From the NCBI RefSeq assembly GCF_000226975.2, contig NZ_CP019285.1, positions 2,046,001 to 2,110,000 on the forward strand: 64,000 bases of DNA, written 5' to 3'. This DNA is from Halobiforma lacisalsi AJ5 (GTDB taxonomy: Archaea; Halobacteriota; Halobacteria; Halobacteriales; Natrialbaceae). A program made the position numbers and the translations under genes. Positions within the stretch are counted from its first letter, which is position 1, and each line of letters starts with the position of its first letter. Under the pieces are notes generated by a model, which saw only the letters and a list, made by a program, of their open reading frames with translations, was not told where the DNA came from and did not search any database. Below are positions 33,134 through 42,120 of this stretch, one piece after another.

Positions 33134-35029
33134 ATGTGCGGTATCGTCGGTGCGTACGGCGAAGCGGACGAGCGAATGCTCTCCGAGATGCTGGACTGGA
33201 TCGAGAACAGGGGGCCGGACGAGGAGGGGTCGTACGTCGACCGGGACGCCGGACTCATGATGGGTGCACGTCGGCTTTCGATCGTCGATCTCACCGGCGG
33301 TTCGCAGCCGAAAGTCAACGAGGACGGGTCGGTCCGTGTCGTCTTCAACGGGGAGATCTACAACCACGTTGAACTGCGCGAATCGCTGAAACGGCAGGGA
33401 CACCGCTTCGAAAGCCGGTCCGACACCGAGGTTCTGGTCCACCTCTGGGAGGAGTACGGCGACGGGATGGTCGACCACCTGGAAGGGATGTTCGCGTTCT
33501 CCCTCTGGGACGAAACGGAGGAGACGGTCTTCCTCGCCCGCGATCGGCTCGGCATCAAGCCGCTGTACTACGGACGAACCGACTACGGGTACGTCTGGGG
33601 GAGTGAACTTCCGGCACTGCTGATCGGCGGCGTGGATCGGACCATCGATCCGGCAGCCGTGTACAATCACTTCTCGCTCGAGTACACGCCGGGGTCGCAG
33701 ACTCTCCTCCGGGACGTCAACAAGGTCAAGCCGGGCCATACGATCCGGATCGACCCCGACGGAGTGCGAGAGCGGGAGTACTGGAGCCTCCTCGACGTCG
33801 ACACCGGCAGCGCAACGATGAGCTTCGAGAGCGCGGCCGACCGGCTGACGGGCCTGTTAGAGCGGTCGGTCGAGCAGCGGCTCATGGCGGACGTTCCGGT
33901 CGGCGCGTTCCTTTCGGGGGGTCTCGACTCTTCCGCGATCGTCGGGATCGCGTCGGAGCTGACGGACCGACCGCTCAAGACGTACTCCCTGTCGTTCAGT
34001 AACGACCGGTTCGACGAGAGCGACGAGGCCCGACTGGTCGCCGACCACTTCGGAACCGATCACCACGAAGTCCACGTCGACCTCTCGTCGATGGACCTGT
34101 TCGACGAGATGATAACGTATCTGGGGGAACCGACCGGCCACCTGCAGATGCTCCCCATCTTCGCACTCTCCCGTCGCGCCAGCGAGGACGTGAAAGTCGC
34201 CCTCGCGGGGGAGGGCGCCGACGAGTTGTTCGCGGGGTATCCGCGGTACCAGCAGGTCGGGAACTACAAACGGAAAGTCGACCCCCTTCCCGGGATCGCA
34301 CACGACGTCGCCGGAACCGTCGCCCCCGTTTCGCCGATCGGAACGAAATACTTCAGGTACCTCTCGTGGCTGAAAAACAACACCGAGATGGTCTTACACC
34401 AGACGTGTGGGTTCATGCCGTTCAGACCCGAACCCGAGGACTTCCTCGAGACCGGCGAGACGGCCGAGACGTCGGGCCTCCGTCGGCGCGTCACGAGGGT
34501 GACCGACCACGTCGACGATCCGGCCCCCGAGCAACACATGACTGCCTTCGAGACACACTATACGCTCCCGGACTATCACCTCTACAAGGCCGACCACACG
34601 AGCATGGCCCACTCGCTGGAGCTTCGGGTCCCCTTCCTGTCGACGGATATCGTGGAGTTCGCCCACTCGTTGCCGATCCAGCACAAAATGACGGATCAGG
34701 ACGTGAAGCGGGTGCTCAAACGAGCGGTCAGTGACCTGCTCCCGGACGAGATCGTCGAGCGGGAGAAGCAAGGAATGCGACCGCCCGTCGAAGACTGGTT
34801 CCGCGACGAACACGAGGCTATCGAGTCGTGGTTTACGGAAGAAAAGCTCCGGAAAACGCCGTACGTCGACGCTGAAGAGGCCATGGCGTTGCGAATCGCT
34901 CACCGCCGCGGTGACAGATCCGTCGGTCGAACCCTCTGGATGATACTCATGTACGTCTCCTGGTATCACGTTTTTATCGACGAACGGACGTCGATCGTAA
35001 GTTCGCCCGTGGAACTGACCGTCCGATAG
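33134..35029 (+). CDS. asnB: Asparagine synthetase (glutamine-hydrolysing)
   Basis: A 631-residue class II amidotransferase. The start at 33134 puts the catalytic cysteine at residue 2 (MCGIVGAYG), as required after removal of Met1. The N-terminal glutaminase domain has RLSIVDL, VFNGEIYNH and RSDTEVLVH. The synthetase domain has the ATP-pyrophosphatase loop LSGGLDSSAI (about residues 260-269), FDESDEARLVA and ALAGEGADELFAGYPRY. It makes asparagine from aspartate, glutamine and ATP. Related AsnB proteins are also found in surface-polysaccharide loci, but no glycosyltransferase lies nearby. It stands as a single gene with its own TATA-like box at 33101-33110. Confidence 0.93.
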   Translation: MCGIVGAYGEADERMLSEMLDWIENRGPDEEGSYVDRDAGLMMGARRLSIVDLTGGSQPKVNEDGSVRVVFNGEIYNHVELRESLKRQGHRFESRSDTEVLVHLWEEYGDGMVDHLEGMFAFSLWDETEETVFLARDRLGIKPLYYGRTDYGYVWGSELPALLIGGVDRTIDPAAVYNHFSLEYTPGSQTLLRDVNKVKPGHTIRIDPDGVREREYWSLLDVDTGSATMSFESAADRLTGLLERSVEQRLMADVPVGAFLSGGLDSSAIVGIASELTDRPLKTYSLSFSNDRFDESDEARLVADHFGTDHHEVHVDLSSMDLFDEMITYLGEPTGHLQMLPIFALSRRASEDVKVALAGEGADELFAGYPRYQQVGNYKRKVDPLPGIAHDVAGTVAPVSPIGTKYFRYLSWLKNNTEMVLHQTCGFMPFRPEPEDFLETGETAETSGLRRRVTRVTDHVDDPAPEQHMTAFETHYTLPDYHLYKADHTSMAHSLELRVPFLSTDIVEFAHSLPIQHKMTDQDVKRVLKRAVSDLLPDEIVEREKQGMRPPVEDWFRDEHEAIESWFTEEKLRKTPYVDAEEAMALRIAHRRGDRSVGRTLWMILMYVSWYHVFIDERTSIVSSPVELTVR

Positions 35030-35292
35030 ACGTTCGCTGACTCCGTAGGGGAAGCGGGGACCGAAAACCGCTACCCGGCGACGTTCGAGCGACCCGGGTA
35101 CACTCCCTTCCCTCGAGCGACTGTCGGACGCGCCTCTGTCACGCCGACCGGCGGTATCTCCGAAACGTGCCCGTACATCGATACGCCACGGCACGTCTCG
35201 AGGAAGGGGGACTCGAGAACGGCGGTCCAGTAGACGCGCGCCACCATGAACCGGGCCAAACCCTCAGTTAAGAAGCAGCACGTTCAGCTACG

Positions 35293-35865
35293 TTATCGAA
35301 CCAGTTCGAGCACGGTCAGCGTCTCGAAGGGGAACGACTCATCGGCGACCGCGACGGCGCTGAACCCTTCCTCACCTGCACGTTCGACGACGTCGTCGAC
35401 CCCCGTCAGGCTGCTGACCAGCAGATAGACGGCGCCGTCTGGCGCGAGCACGCGGCCGACGCGCTCGAGGAACGGGTCGATCACGGCTCGGCCGTCCTCG
35501 CCGCCCGAGAGGGCCCGTTCCATCCAGTCGTCCCACTCGTTGTCCGGGTCGGTCGGCAGGTACGGCGGGTTGAAGAGGACGGCGTCGAACGCGCCGTCGG
35601 CGAACGGCGAGACGAGGTCCGCCCGGACGGTCTCGAGGCCTCGCTCGCGGGCCTGCCGGACCGCGTGGGGGTTCAGGTCGGCAGCGAGCACCCGCGCGTC
35701 GGTCTCCACGGCGACCCGGTCGGCGACGTAGCCGGAGCCGGTGCCGACCTCGAGGACGCGATCGCTCGCCTCGAGTCGCTCACGGGCCGCCTCGGCCAGC
35801 AGTTGCGAGTCCTCGGCGGGCTGATAGACCTCCGTTTCCACGTCCCGTCGGTCGCGCAGTCCCAT
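35293..35865 (-). CDS. HemK2/MTQ2-type protein methyltransferase
   Basis: A 190-residue SAM-dependent methyltransferase. The short form lacks the N-terminal domain of bacterial PrmC. It has YQPAEDSQLLAEA (about residues 14-26), the SAM-binding LEVGTGSGYVAD (about 38-49), an acidic residue at the end of strand 2 (AADLNPHAV) and the catalytic NPPYLP (about 99-104). Archaeal and eukaryotic members methylate the GGQ glutamine of release factor aRF1/eRF1. It is the last gene of the L21e-rpo4 operon; its ATG directly follows the mscS stop. Confidence 0.9.
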   Translation of the reverse strand: MGLRDRRDVETEVYQPAEDSQLLAEAARERLEASDRVLEVGTGSGYVADRVAVETDARVLAADLNPHAVRQARERGLETVRADLVSPFADGAFDAVLFNPPYLPTDPDNEWDDWMERALSGGEDGRAVIDPFLERVGRVLAPDGAVYLLVSSLTGVDDVVERAGEEGFSAVAVADESFPFETLTVLELVR

Positions 35866-37047
35866 CTAGTGATCCTCAGGTTGGCTCATGCGGTACTCGC
35901 GGCTCTCGCCGTTTCCGTCTTCGGATTCGGAGTTCGAGTCGTCGCCGTCGACGGTCCCTCTCGGCGTCTCGAGTCGGACGTCCGTCCGTTCCCGACTCGA
36001 GAGTTCACGCTGCGGATAGGGGATGTCGACCCCCTCCTCGTCGAACTCCCGTTTGATGGCGTTGATAGCGGCCGTCCGGGCCTGCCAGCGCCGGCGGGAA
36101 CTCGGCTTGTCGATCCAGAACCGCGCGCCCAGCACGACCGAGGAGTCGCCGAACTCCTTGGAGACGACCTGCGGTGCGGGCGCGTCGAGCGCCCGGTCGA
36201 GGTCAGAGAGGACGCCCTCCACGAGGTCGGCGGCACGCTCGACGTCCGCGTCGTAATCGACGCCGACGTCGATCTCGACCCGGAGCCGGCCCCGCCGCGA
36301 TCGGTTCGTCACCGTGCTCGAGGCGATGACGTCGTTGGGGATCATGATGTACTCGCCGTCGAACGACTTGATCCGCGTGTTCACGATCGAGATGTCGGTG
36401 ACGAGCCCCTCCTCGTCCTCGACGACGATCCAGTCGCCGATCTCGAACGGCCGGGCGAACATCAACACGAAGCCGGCGAGGACGGTCCCCAGCGTCTGTC
36501 GTGCGGCCATACCGACGACGATCCCCAGGAAGCCGGCCCCGACCAGCAGGCCGCCGAGGTCGTCGATCCAGACGCCGAGGACGACGACCAGTGACACCGA
36601 CCAGACGAGGACCTGCGTCATCCGGTGGGTGATCTCGCGCTGGTGGTCGGTGACGGCCGTCGCCGAGCCAAGCACCTCGTCGAGGACCCGTTTGAGAAAG
36701 CGAACGAAGATGTACGTCGCAACGAGCAGAATGAAGGAAACGATCGCTCGGGCGATGACCTCGCCGCCCAGCCCCCGCTCGGCGTAGATCGACTGGAGTT
36801 CGCTCGTCTGGCCCCACACGCCGACGACGATTGCCAGACTGAGCAGGCACGCGCCGGTGAGCAACGTGAAGGCGACGATATCGCCGTACAGCGGCCTGGA
36901 CCGTTCGGTAATCCAGCGTTGCACTCGCCGATAGCCGAACAATGAGACGAGCAAGAGCCCGACGGCCGCGACGGTCACCGCGAGACGTAGTTCTGTCGGC
37001 TCCACGGCCCGCGACAGCCAGTCGAGTCCGGTCAGTAGCGCCGACAT
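35866..37047 (-). CDS. MscS-family mechanosensitive channel
   Basis: A small-conductance mechanosensitive channel of 393 residues from the ATG at 37047 (a second ATG at 37068 would add 7 residues). Five hydrophobic segments precede the MscS pore region. GLLVGAGFLGIVVGMAARQTLG (about residues 165-186) is the pore helix TM3. Then come FEIGDWIVVEDEEGLVTDISIVNT (about 199-222) and the beta domain with IPNDVI. The C-terminus is a charged tail. Such channels open when the cell swells, which suits a halophile facing dilution. It lies between rsmA and hemK2. Confidence 0.92.
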   Translation of the reverse strand: MSALLTGLDWLSRAVEPTELRLAVTVAAVGLLLVSLFGYRRVQRWITERSRPLYGDIVAFTLLTGACLLSLAIVVGVWGQTSELQSIYAERGLGGEVIARAIVSFILLVATYIFVRFLKRVLDEVLGSATAVTDHQREITHRMTQVLVWSVSLVVVLGVWIDDLGGLLVGAGFLGIVVGMAARQTLGTVLAGFVLMFARPFEIGDWIVVEDEEGLVTDISIVNTRIKSFDGEYIMIPNDVIASSTVTNRSRRGRLRVEIDVGVDYDADVERAADLVEGVLSDLDRALDAPAPQVVSKEFGDSSVVLGARFWIDKPSSRRRWQARTAAINAIKREFDEEGVDIPYPQRELSSRERTDVRLETPRGTVDGDDSNSESEDGNGESREYRMSQPEDH

Positions 37048-37143
37048 GGTCGTTCTCTCTGCCACCAATCTGCCGCGGAGCTTTGAGTATCCGTTGGTCG
37101 GTGTCGGCGAGCCGTCGGCAGGTTTGGGGCTCTACGGCCCCGA

Positions 37144-37983
37144 TTAGTCGTCCTCGAGCCCACTGACCTCGAGTGCCAGTTCGGCGAGTGCGGCGAACTC
37201 CGCGGGTGCCATCGCGTCGGCCCGCTTTCCCAGGAGGTCCTCGTCGGCGGCATCGACGACTGCGTCCGGATCCGCCAGCCCGGAGATGTGGGCCGTGTTC
37301 CGGATCCCGTTGCGGATCGTCTTCCGTCGCTGGGTGAACAGGGCCTTCACGAACCGCAGGAAAAAGTCCTCGTCGGCGACGTCGTACTCGGGATCGCGCG
37401 GCACCGCACGGACCACCGCGCTCTCGACGGCCGGCGGCGGCGAGAACGCCTCCTTCGGGACCGTCTCGACGAGTTCGACGTCGGCGTAGTGTTGCGTCGA
37501 GACCGACAGCCGACCGTACTCGGACGTGCCGGGATCGGCGACCATCCGTTCGGCGAACTCCTGCTGGAACATCAACACCAGCGGCCGCCCCTCCGGGAGC
37601 AGGCGGAACGTAATCTCGCTCGAGACGCCGTACGGGAGGTTCGACACCGACGCCGTAAAGTCGGGGAGGTCGACCTCGAGAGCGTCGCCCTCGATCACCG
37701 TCAGCCGACCGTTGTCGATCGCATCTGCGAACTCCTCGCGCAGGAAGGCCGCGAGGTCGGGGTCGCGTTCGACGACGGTCACCTCGTCGCCGAGATCGAG
37801 GAGGCGATCGGTCAGCGCCCCCGTTCCGCCGCCGATCTCGAGCAGGTGGTTCGTCTCGGCATCGATCTCCTCGAGGTAGGTGGGGAGTCGATCGAGGACG
37901 CGATCGTCGACGAGGAAGTGCTGGTCGCGGTCCGGGTCGCCGCGGACGCCGGCCCGGGCGATCAGCGCGTCGGGGTCTCTCAT
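37144..37983 (-). CDS. rsmA: 16S rRNA dimethyladenosine methyltransferase RsmA (KsgA)
   Basis: A 279-residue enzyme that dimethylates the two adjacent adenosines near the 3' end of 16S rRNA. It has DQHFLVDDRVLDR (about residues 19-31), the SAM site LLEIGGGTGALTDRL (about 47-61), VVERD, GDAL and the catalytic SNLPYGVSSE (about 113-122). The C-terminal domain contains FFLRFVKALFTQRRKTIRNG, typical of the family. The gene follows DUF655, a conserved archaeal order that supports the call. Confidence 0.95.
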   Translation of the reverse strand: MRDPDALIARAGVRGDPDRDQHFLVDDRVLDRLPTYLEEIDAETNHLLEIGGGTGALTDRLLDLGDEVTVVERDPDLAAFLREEFADAIDNGRLTVIEGDALEVDLPDFTASVSNLPYGVSSEITFRLLPEGRPLVLMFQQEFAERMVADPGTSEYGRLSVSTQHYADVELVETVPKEAFSPPPAVESAVVRAVPRDPEYDVADEDFFLRFVKALFTQRRKTIRNGIRNTAHISGLADPDAVVDAADEDLLGKRADAMAPAEFAALAELALEVSGLEDD

Positions 37984-38033
37984 TGCCGGCGGTTGGGGGG
38001 CGGCGGGTGTAAACGCACCGTCTCGGTCCCGTC

Positions 38034-38633
38034 TTACTGGTCCTGCTGTCGGCCGACGAACGTCTGGTACTTCAGGTCGTCGTCCCGCAGTTCCTGGAGG
38101 ATACGTTCGACGAGCACCTCGTCGGGGTCATGCAGCCCCGAGACCCGCTCGGAGAGGTCCTCGAAGCTCTCGAAGGGCTTGCGCTTTCGCTCGTCGAGGA
38201 TGCTGTTTCGCAGTTTCTTGCCGATCCCCGGAAGCAGATTCAGCTGGTGGAGCCGCAGCGTGATCGGCTGGGCCTCGTTGTAGAAGTCGACGAACCGATC
38301 CTCGTTCTCCTCGACCAAGTCCTGGACGACGTACTCGAGTTCGGACTGGGCACCCGAGGAGAGATCGTCGTACTCGACCTCGTTGCACTCGGTGACCACG
38401 TCGCGCTCGGCGGGCGGCTCGACGACGACCTTCGTACCGATCGTGAGCCGTTCGTCCTCGTCGAACGCGACCTGGTACAGCTGGAAGTCCTCGACGCCGA
38501 GGGCGTACCCCGCGGGGGACTTCTCGTACTGCGGTCGTCCGTCGTCCGACAGGCCGTGGGCGAGGTAATCCAACACGACTGCGCGCCGAACGTCATCGTC
38601 CGCGTCCGTCCCATCGCTGTCGGCTTCGCTCAT
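38034..38633 (-). CDS. DUF655 protein (HhH-containing, RNA-associated)
   Basis: A 199-residue archaeal protein of the DUF655 family, conserved next to rpo4 and L21e. The first half is an OB-like beta domain (RAVVLDYLAHG and LTIGTKVVVEP). The second half has a helix-hairpin-helix motif, LNLLPGIGKKLRNSILDERK (about residues 132-151), suited to nucleic-acid binding. The precise role is not known; the neighbourhood points to transcription or ribosome biogenesis. Confidence 0.9.
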   Translation of the reverse strand: MSEADSDGTDADDDVRRAVVLDYLAHGLSDDGRPQYEKSPAGYALGVEDFQLYQVAFDEDERLTIGTKVVVEPPAERDVVTECNEVEYDDLSSGAQSELEYVVQDLVEENEDRFVDFYNEAQPITLRLHQLNLLPGIGKKLRNSILDERKRKPFESFEDLSERVSGLHDPDEVLVERILQELRDDDLKYQTFVGRQQDQ

Positions 38634-38737
38634 AACGGGTAGATACGAGGACGGCTTACTTAAAGAATCGGCCCGCCCGCGGACGATCGGACCGCCGCCA
38701 GGTCCTCGATGCTCGAGACGGTCGGAAAGACTCGTCG

Positions 38738-39094
38738 TCAGGCGTACTGCGCGACGACGTTGAGAATCTCGTCGAGTTCGTCCCCCGACAGCGAGTAGCG
38801 TTGCTGTGCGTACACGGAGCGGAGTTCGTCCCGGTTGCGCGGCAGGAGGTTGGCGATCTTGTACGCGGTCGCTTCGTCGACCTTCTCCAGGTCCTGGATG
38901 TCGTCGACCAGCTGCTGGGCCTCCTCGGGCTCGAGGTGGGCGAAGCGGTTGACGTGTTCGATCGCTCGCGCGAGTTCGTAGGGGAGCTCGCGGTCCTCGT
39001 CTAACGCGCGTTCGGCTTCGATGTCGGCGAGCAGTTCCTTCGTTTCCGAGACCGTCAGGAACTCCTCGTCGACGATCTCTTTGAAGATCGTCAT
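38738..39094 (-). CDS. rpo4: DNA-directed RNA polymerase subunit Rpo4 (RpoF)
   Basis: A 118-residue Rpb4-family subunit. It begins with the short beta region MTIFKEIVDEEFLTVSETKE and continues as a helical HRDC-like domain (LEPEEAQQLVDDIQDLEKVDEATAYKIANLLP). It pairs with Rpo7 to form the stalk of archaeal RNA polymerase, helping promoter opening and RNA binding. It lies 22 bases after L21e and before DUF655, the usual archaeal order. Confidence 0.95.
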   Translation of the reverse strand: MTIFKEIVDEEFLTVSETKELLADIEAERALDEDRELPYELARAIEHVNRFAHLEPEEAQQLVDDIQDLEKVDEATAYKIANLLPRNRDELRSVYAQQRYSLSGDELDEILNVVAQYA

Positions 39095-39116
39095 GCTGTG
39101 TTCGGGTGAGGAGCGT

Positions 39117-39425
39117 TCAGACCCGGTCCTCGGCGCGTTCCTGTGCGCGCATGTGGGCGGCGGTGACGATCAGCGTTTTGTCCTTGCCGCCGTCGTTGAT
39201 CTGCACCTTGAACGCGTCGCCTTGCTTGCCGACGACTTCGCCGGTGAGACCGTCGAAGCGCGGGTGGAAGCGACCCTTGTGGACGCTCGGGTCGATCTTG
39301 AGGTGGACCTTCTCGCCCTCCTCGTACTCCTGAATCGCACGCTGTGGCGGCGATGCTCCGCGTTCTCGGGGATCGTTCGAGAGTTTGTTCCGGGTTCCCT
39401 GACGAGGGCCATTAGAGTTCGGCAT
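39117..39425 (-). CDS. rpl21e: Ribosomal protein L21e (eL21)
   Basis: A 102-residue protein of the large ribosomal subunit. It starts [20 protein letters not shown], the family opening, then continues with an SH3-like barrel ([37 protein letters not shown]). It is basic at the N-terminus, unlike most proteins here. It is the first gene of the operon with rpo4, DUF655, rsmA, mscS and hemK2. A minus-strand TATA box (ttttataac, 39454-39462) lies 29 bases upstream. Confidence 0.96.
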   Translation of the reverse strand: MPNSNGPRQGTRNKLSNDPRERGASPPQRAIQEYEEGEKVHLKIDPSVHKGRFHPRFDGLTGEVVGKQGDAFKVQINDGGKDKTLIVTAAHMRAQERAEDRV

Positions 39426-39776
39426 AGTCGTACGACCCTCTTACTTGGTGACCGTTATAAAACGCACGTTCCGGGTTCGTCACGACTGTGCGTCGCTCGC
39501 CCGGGACGCCGATTCGATCCCGTCTCGATTCGACCCCGATAGTTGGATAACCAACAAGTTTACAGGGGCGGACCGTGTAGGAACGGCTGGCAGGGGATTG
39601 GGGGAATCAGTCGTTGCCAGATCGGTTCCGTCCACTATGTGACATCGTCCCCTGCCCGTCCCACTCGCCTGTGACTGACATCCTGCCAGTGGGACGTTTT
39701 GCGGCCGGAACGTCGGACTTTCCGACGGCAGAAGAGGATGGACAGACGTAACTTTCGTCCGCGCATCGTGGCGACC
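39426..39776. other. Divergent intergenic region between L21e and cystathionine synthase genes
   Basis: No gene is seen. Besides the L21e TATA box (39454-39462), it has a small hairpin (gttgg / ccaac) at 39542-39555 and a longer-range 8-bp inverted repeat, gcagggga at 39590-39597 against tcccctgc at 39648-39655. The promoter of the rightward gene is not obvious. Confidence 0.5.
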
Positions 39777-40955
39777 ATGAGCGACGAGCACGACAGCAGT
39801 TCCGACTATCGGATCGAGACCCGGTCGATCCACGCCGGACAGGACCCCGACGAGGAGACCGGCGCGCTGATGACGCCGATCCACGCCAACTCGACCTACC
39901 AGCAGGACGCTCCCGGCGAGCACCGCGGCTATGAGTACTCCCGGACCGGCAACCCCACGCGAACCGACCTCGAGGAGAACCTCGCCAGCCTCGAGAACGC
40001 CGAGTACGGACGCGCCTTCGCCTCGGGGATGGCCTCGATCAACACCGTCCTCAACCTGCTCGAGGCCGGCGACCACGTCGTCACCGGCAACGACGTCTAC
40101 GGCGGCACCCACCGCATCTTCACACAGGTCTACGAGGACTACGACGTCGAGTTTAGCTTCGTCGATATGACGGATTTGGAGGCGATCGAGGCGGCGTTCC
40201 AGGAGAACACGGAACTGCTGTGGCTCGAGACCCCGACGAACCCGCTCATGTCGATCGTCGACATCGCGGGCGCGGCCGAGATCGCCCACGACCACGACGC
40301 CCTCTGTGCGATCGACAACACGTTCGCGACGCCGTACCTCCAGAACCCGCTCGACCTCGGAGCTGACATCGTCTCGCACTCGCTGACCAAGTACCTCGGC
40401 GGCCACTCGGACGTCGTCGGCGGCGCCTTGCTGACGAACGACGAGGACCTCGACGAGGAGTTCGGCTTCTACCAGAACTCCGTCGGCGCGACGCCCGGCC
40501 CGTTCGAGTCGTTCCTCGTCCTCCGCGGGACGAAGACGCTGCCGGTCCGCATGGACCGACACTGCGAGAACGCCCGGCAGATCGCGGACTGGCTCCAGGA
40601 CCGGCCGGAGGTCGACCGCGTCTACTACCCCGGCCTCGAGTCCCATCCGGGCCACGAGATCGCACGCGAGCAGATGGATGACTTCGGCGGGATGCTGAGC
40701 TTCGAACTCGACGCGAGCATGGAGGAGGCGAGCGAGGTCGTCTCCTCGACGGAGGTGTTCACCCTCGCGGAGAGTCTGGGCGGCGTCGAGAGCCTGATCG
40801 AACAGCCCGCGCCGATGACCCACGCTGCGATCCCCCGCGAGGAGCGCATCGAGGCCGGCCTGACGGACGGCCTGATTCGCGTCTCGGTGGGGATCGAACA
40901 CGTCGACGACCTGATCGCCGACCTCGAGCGAGCTTTCGAGACCGGACTCGAGTAA
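39777..40955 (+). CDS. Cystathionine gamma-synthase/lyase family PLP enzyme
   Basis: A 392-residue Cys/Met-metabolism PLP enzyme. It has the family opening TRSIHAGQDPDEETGA, EYSRTGNPTR (about residues 58-67) and the PLP lysine in SHSLTKYLGGHSD (Lys about 205). GGVESLIEQPAPMTHA follows near 335-350, then LIRVSVGIEHVDDLI. It either joins cysteine to an activated homoserine or cleaves cystathionine; sequence alone does not separate these. The start at 39777 is chosen because the frame upstream is basic and not family-like. It lies beside a ubiquitin-like / sulfur-carrier cassette, which may be relevant to cysteine supply. Confidence 0.92.
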   Translation: MSDEHDSSSDYRIETRSIHAGQDPDEETGALMTPIHANSTYQQDAPGEHRGYEYSRTGNPTRTDLEENLASLENAEYGRAFASGMASINTVLNLLEAGDHVVTGNDVYGGTHRIFTQVYEDYDVEFSFVDMTDLEAIEAAFQENTELLWLETPTNPLMSIVDIAGAAEIAHDHDALCAIDNTFATPYLQNPLDLGADIVSHSLTKYLGGHSDVVGGALLTNDEDLDEEFGFYQNSVGATPGPFESFLVLRGTKTLPVRMDRHCENARQIADWLQDRPEVDRVYYPGLESHPGHEIAREQMDDFGGMLSFELDASMEEASEVVSSTEVFTLAESLGGVESLIEQPAPMTHAAIPREERIEAGLTDGLIRVSVGIEHVDDLIADLERAFETGLE

Positions 40956-41014
40956 GCCGTCGAGCCCGGACCGATCGCTGAACACCTAACTGCGTCCCGT
41001 ACGAACGGACGCGC

Positions 41015-41716
41015 ATGTCACGACAGGAGGACGACGTCGGATTGCACGCGCTCCCGATCGCGGTCGACCACGGCGGCCGCGAGCTAACCGTTACGCCCGC
41101 GCTGGTCGAAACCGAGCGCGGCCTCGTCCTGATAGACGCCGGCCCCGAGGGGAGCCTCGAGTCGCTTCGAACGCACGTCCGGAGCCTCGGCCACGAACTC
41201 GCGGACGTCTGGCTGGTCGTCGTCACCCACCACGATGCCGACCACGCGGGCGGGCTCGCGGCCCTGCTCGAGCACACCGACGCAGTCGTTGCGACCCACC
41301 GCGAGGAAGCGCCGTTCCTGACCGGCGAACGTGATCCCCTCGGGAGCGACGGCGACGGCGACGGCGACCGCTACCCCCCGGTCGAGGTCGACCTGGAACT
41401 CGCCGGCGGCGTCCGGATCCCGACGCTCGCCGGCCCGATGGAAGTCGTCGAGACGCCCGGCCACGCACCCGGGCACGTGTCGCTGTACTTCCCCGAGAGC
41501 GGGGTGTTGCTCGCCGGCGACGCGCTCGTCGCGGACGGAACGGAGACGCTCGAGGGCCCCAAACCGGAGTTCACGCCGGACATGGATCGCGCGATCGAAT
41601 CGGTCGGCGACCTCGCGGGCCTCGAGATCGACGGCGTGGTCTGTTACCACGGCGGCTACGCCGAGGCGGGAACCGAGCGACTCGAGGAGCTACACCGAGA
41701 ACTACGCGAGAAGTGA
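41015..41716 (+). CDS. MBL-fold metallo-hydrolase
   Basis: A 233-residue metallo-beta-lactamase-fold enzyme. It has the HxHxDH motif variant THHDADHAGG (about residues 70-79), the later histidine in VVETPGHAPGHVSLY (about 144-158), GDALVAD with its bridging Asp and a final histidine in VCYHGGY (about 209-215). It should bind two metal ions. The substrate could be a thioester, lactone or phosphodiester. It lies 59 bases after the cystathionine gene and converges on the ubiquitin-like gene. Confidence 0.88.
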   Translation: MSRQEDDVGLHALPIAVDHGGRELTVTPALVETERGLVLIDAGPEGSLESLRTHVRSLGHELADVWLVVVTHHDADHAGGLAALLEHTDAVVATHREEAPFLTGERDPLGSDGDGDGDRYPPVEVDLELAGGVRIPTLAGPMEVVETPGHAPGHVSLYFPESGVLLAGDALVADGTETLEGPKPEFTPDMDRAIESVGDLAGLEIDGVVCYHGGYAEAGTERLEELHRELREK

Positions 41717-41728
41717 GAACCCGGGGAC

Positions 41729-41995
41729 CTACCGCGAGCCGCCGCTGGCCGCCGGAATGACCCGGATCTGGGACCCTTCATCGACGGGCTCCTCGAGGTC
41801 CGAGACCTCGTCACCGTCGACGTAGACGTTGATGAACTCCTTGATCTCGCCGTCCTCGATCACGCTGTCGCGCAGCGACTTGCCGTGTTCTGCGGCGTGA
41901 GCGTCGAAGGCCTCGCGAAGGGTCTCCCCCTCGACTTCGACGCGCGAGGACGCGCCGCCGCCGCTCAGTACGGCTGGTACCTTGATGGTTGGCAT
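41729..41995 (-). CDS. Ubiquitin-like beta-grasp protein (SAMP/CysO/MoaD-like) with masked diglycine
   Basis: An 88-residue beta-grasp protein of the ThiS/MoaD/CysO type. It opens MPTIKVPAVLSGGG, has a VEVEGETLREAFDAHAAEHG strand-helix unit and the hallmark EFINVYVDGDEV, then GSQIRVIPAASGG. Active carriers normally end exactly at GG so that an E1 can adenylate the C-terminus. Here two more residues (Ser-Arg) follow before the stop. Its E1-like partner is divergent at 42121 and a JAMM protease follows at 42994-43452. The opening VPxxL pattern is closer to mycobacterial CysO than to Haloferax SAMP1/3, by recall. It may serve sulfur transfer, protein modification or both. Confidence 0.85.
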   Translation of the reverse strand: MPTIKVPAVLSGGGASSRVEVEGETLREAFDAHAAEHGKSLRDSVIEDGEIKEFINVYVDGDEVSDLEEPVDEGSQIRVIPAASGGSR

Positions 41996-42120
41996 ACCCG
42001 GCGGTTGGCGACACCGTCCTAAAAGGCCCCCGCCCTCGGCAAGAACGGCTCTCGTCGCGGATGGCGGCAGATGACGCCGACGGAGGGGTCCTTATTCCGC
42101 GCCGGTGCCAACGGCGGACG

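Noticed and set aside
39480-40985. 501-codon minus-strand frame over the cystathionine gene
   Set aside because: It is a shadow: rich in Val, Asp, Arg and Gly, without any family motif, opposite a gene with the complete PLP-enzyme motifs.
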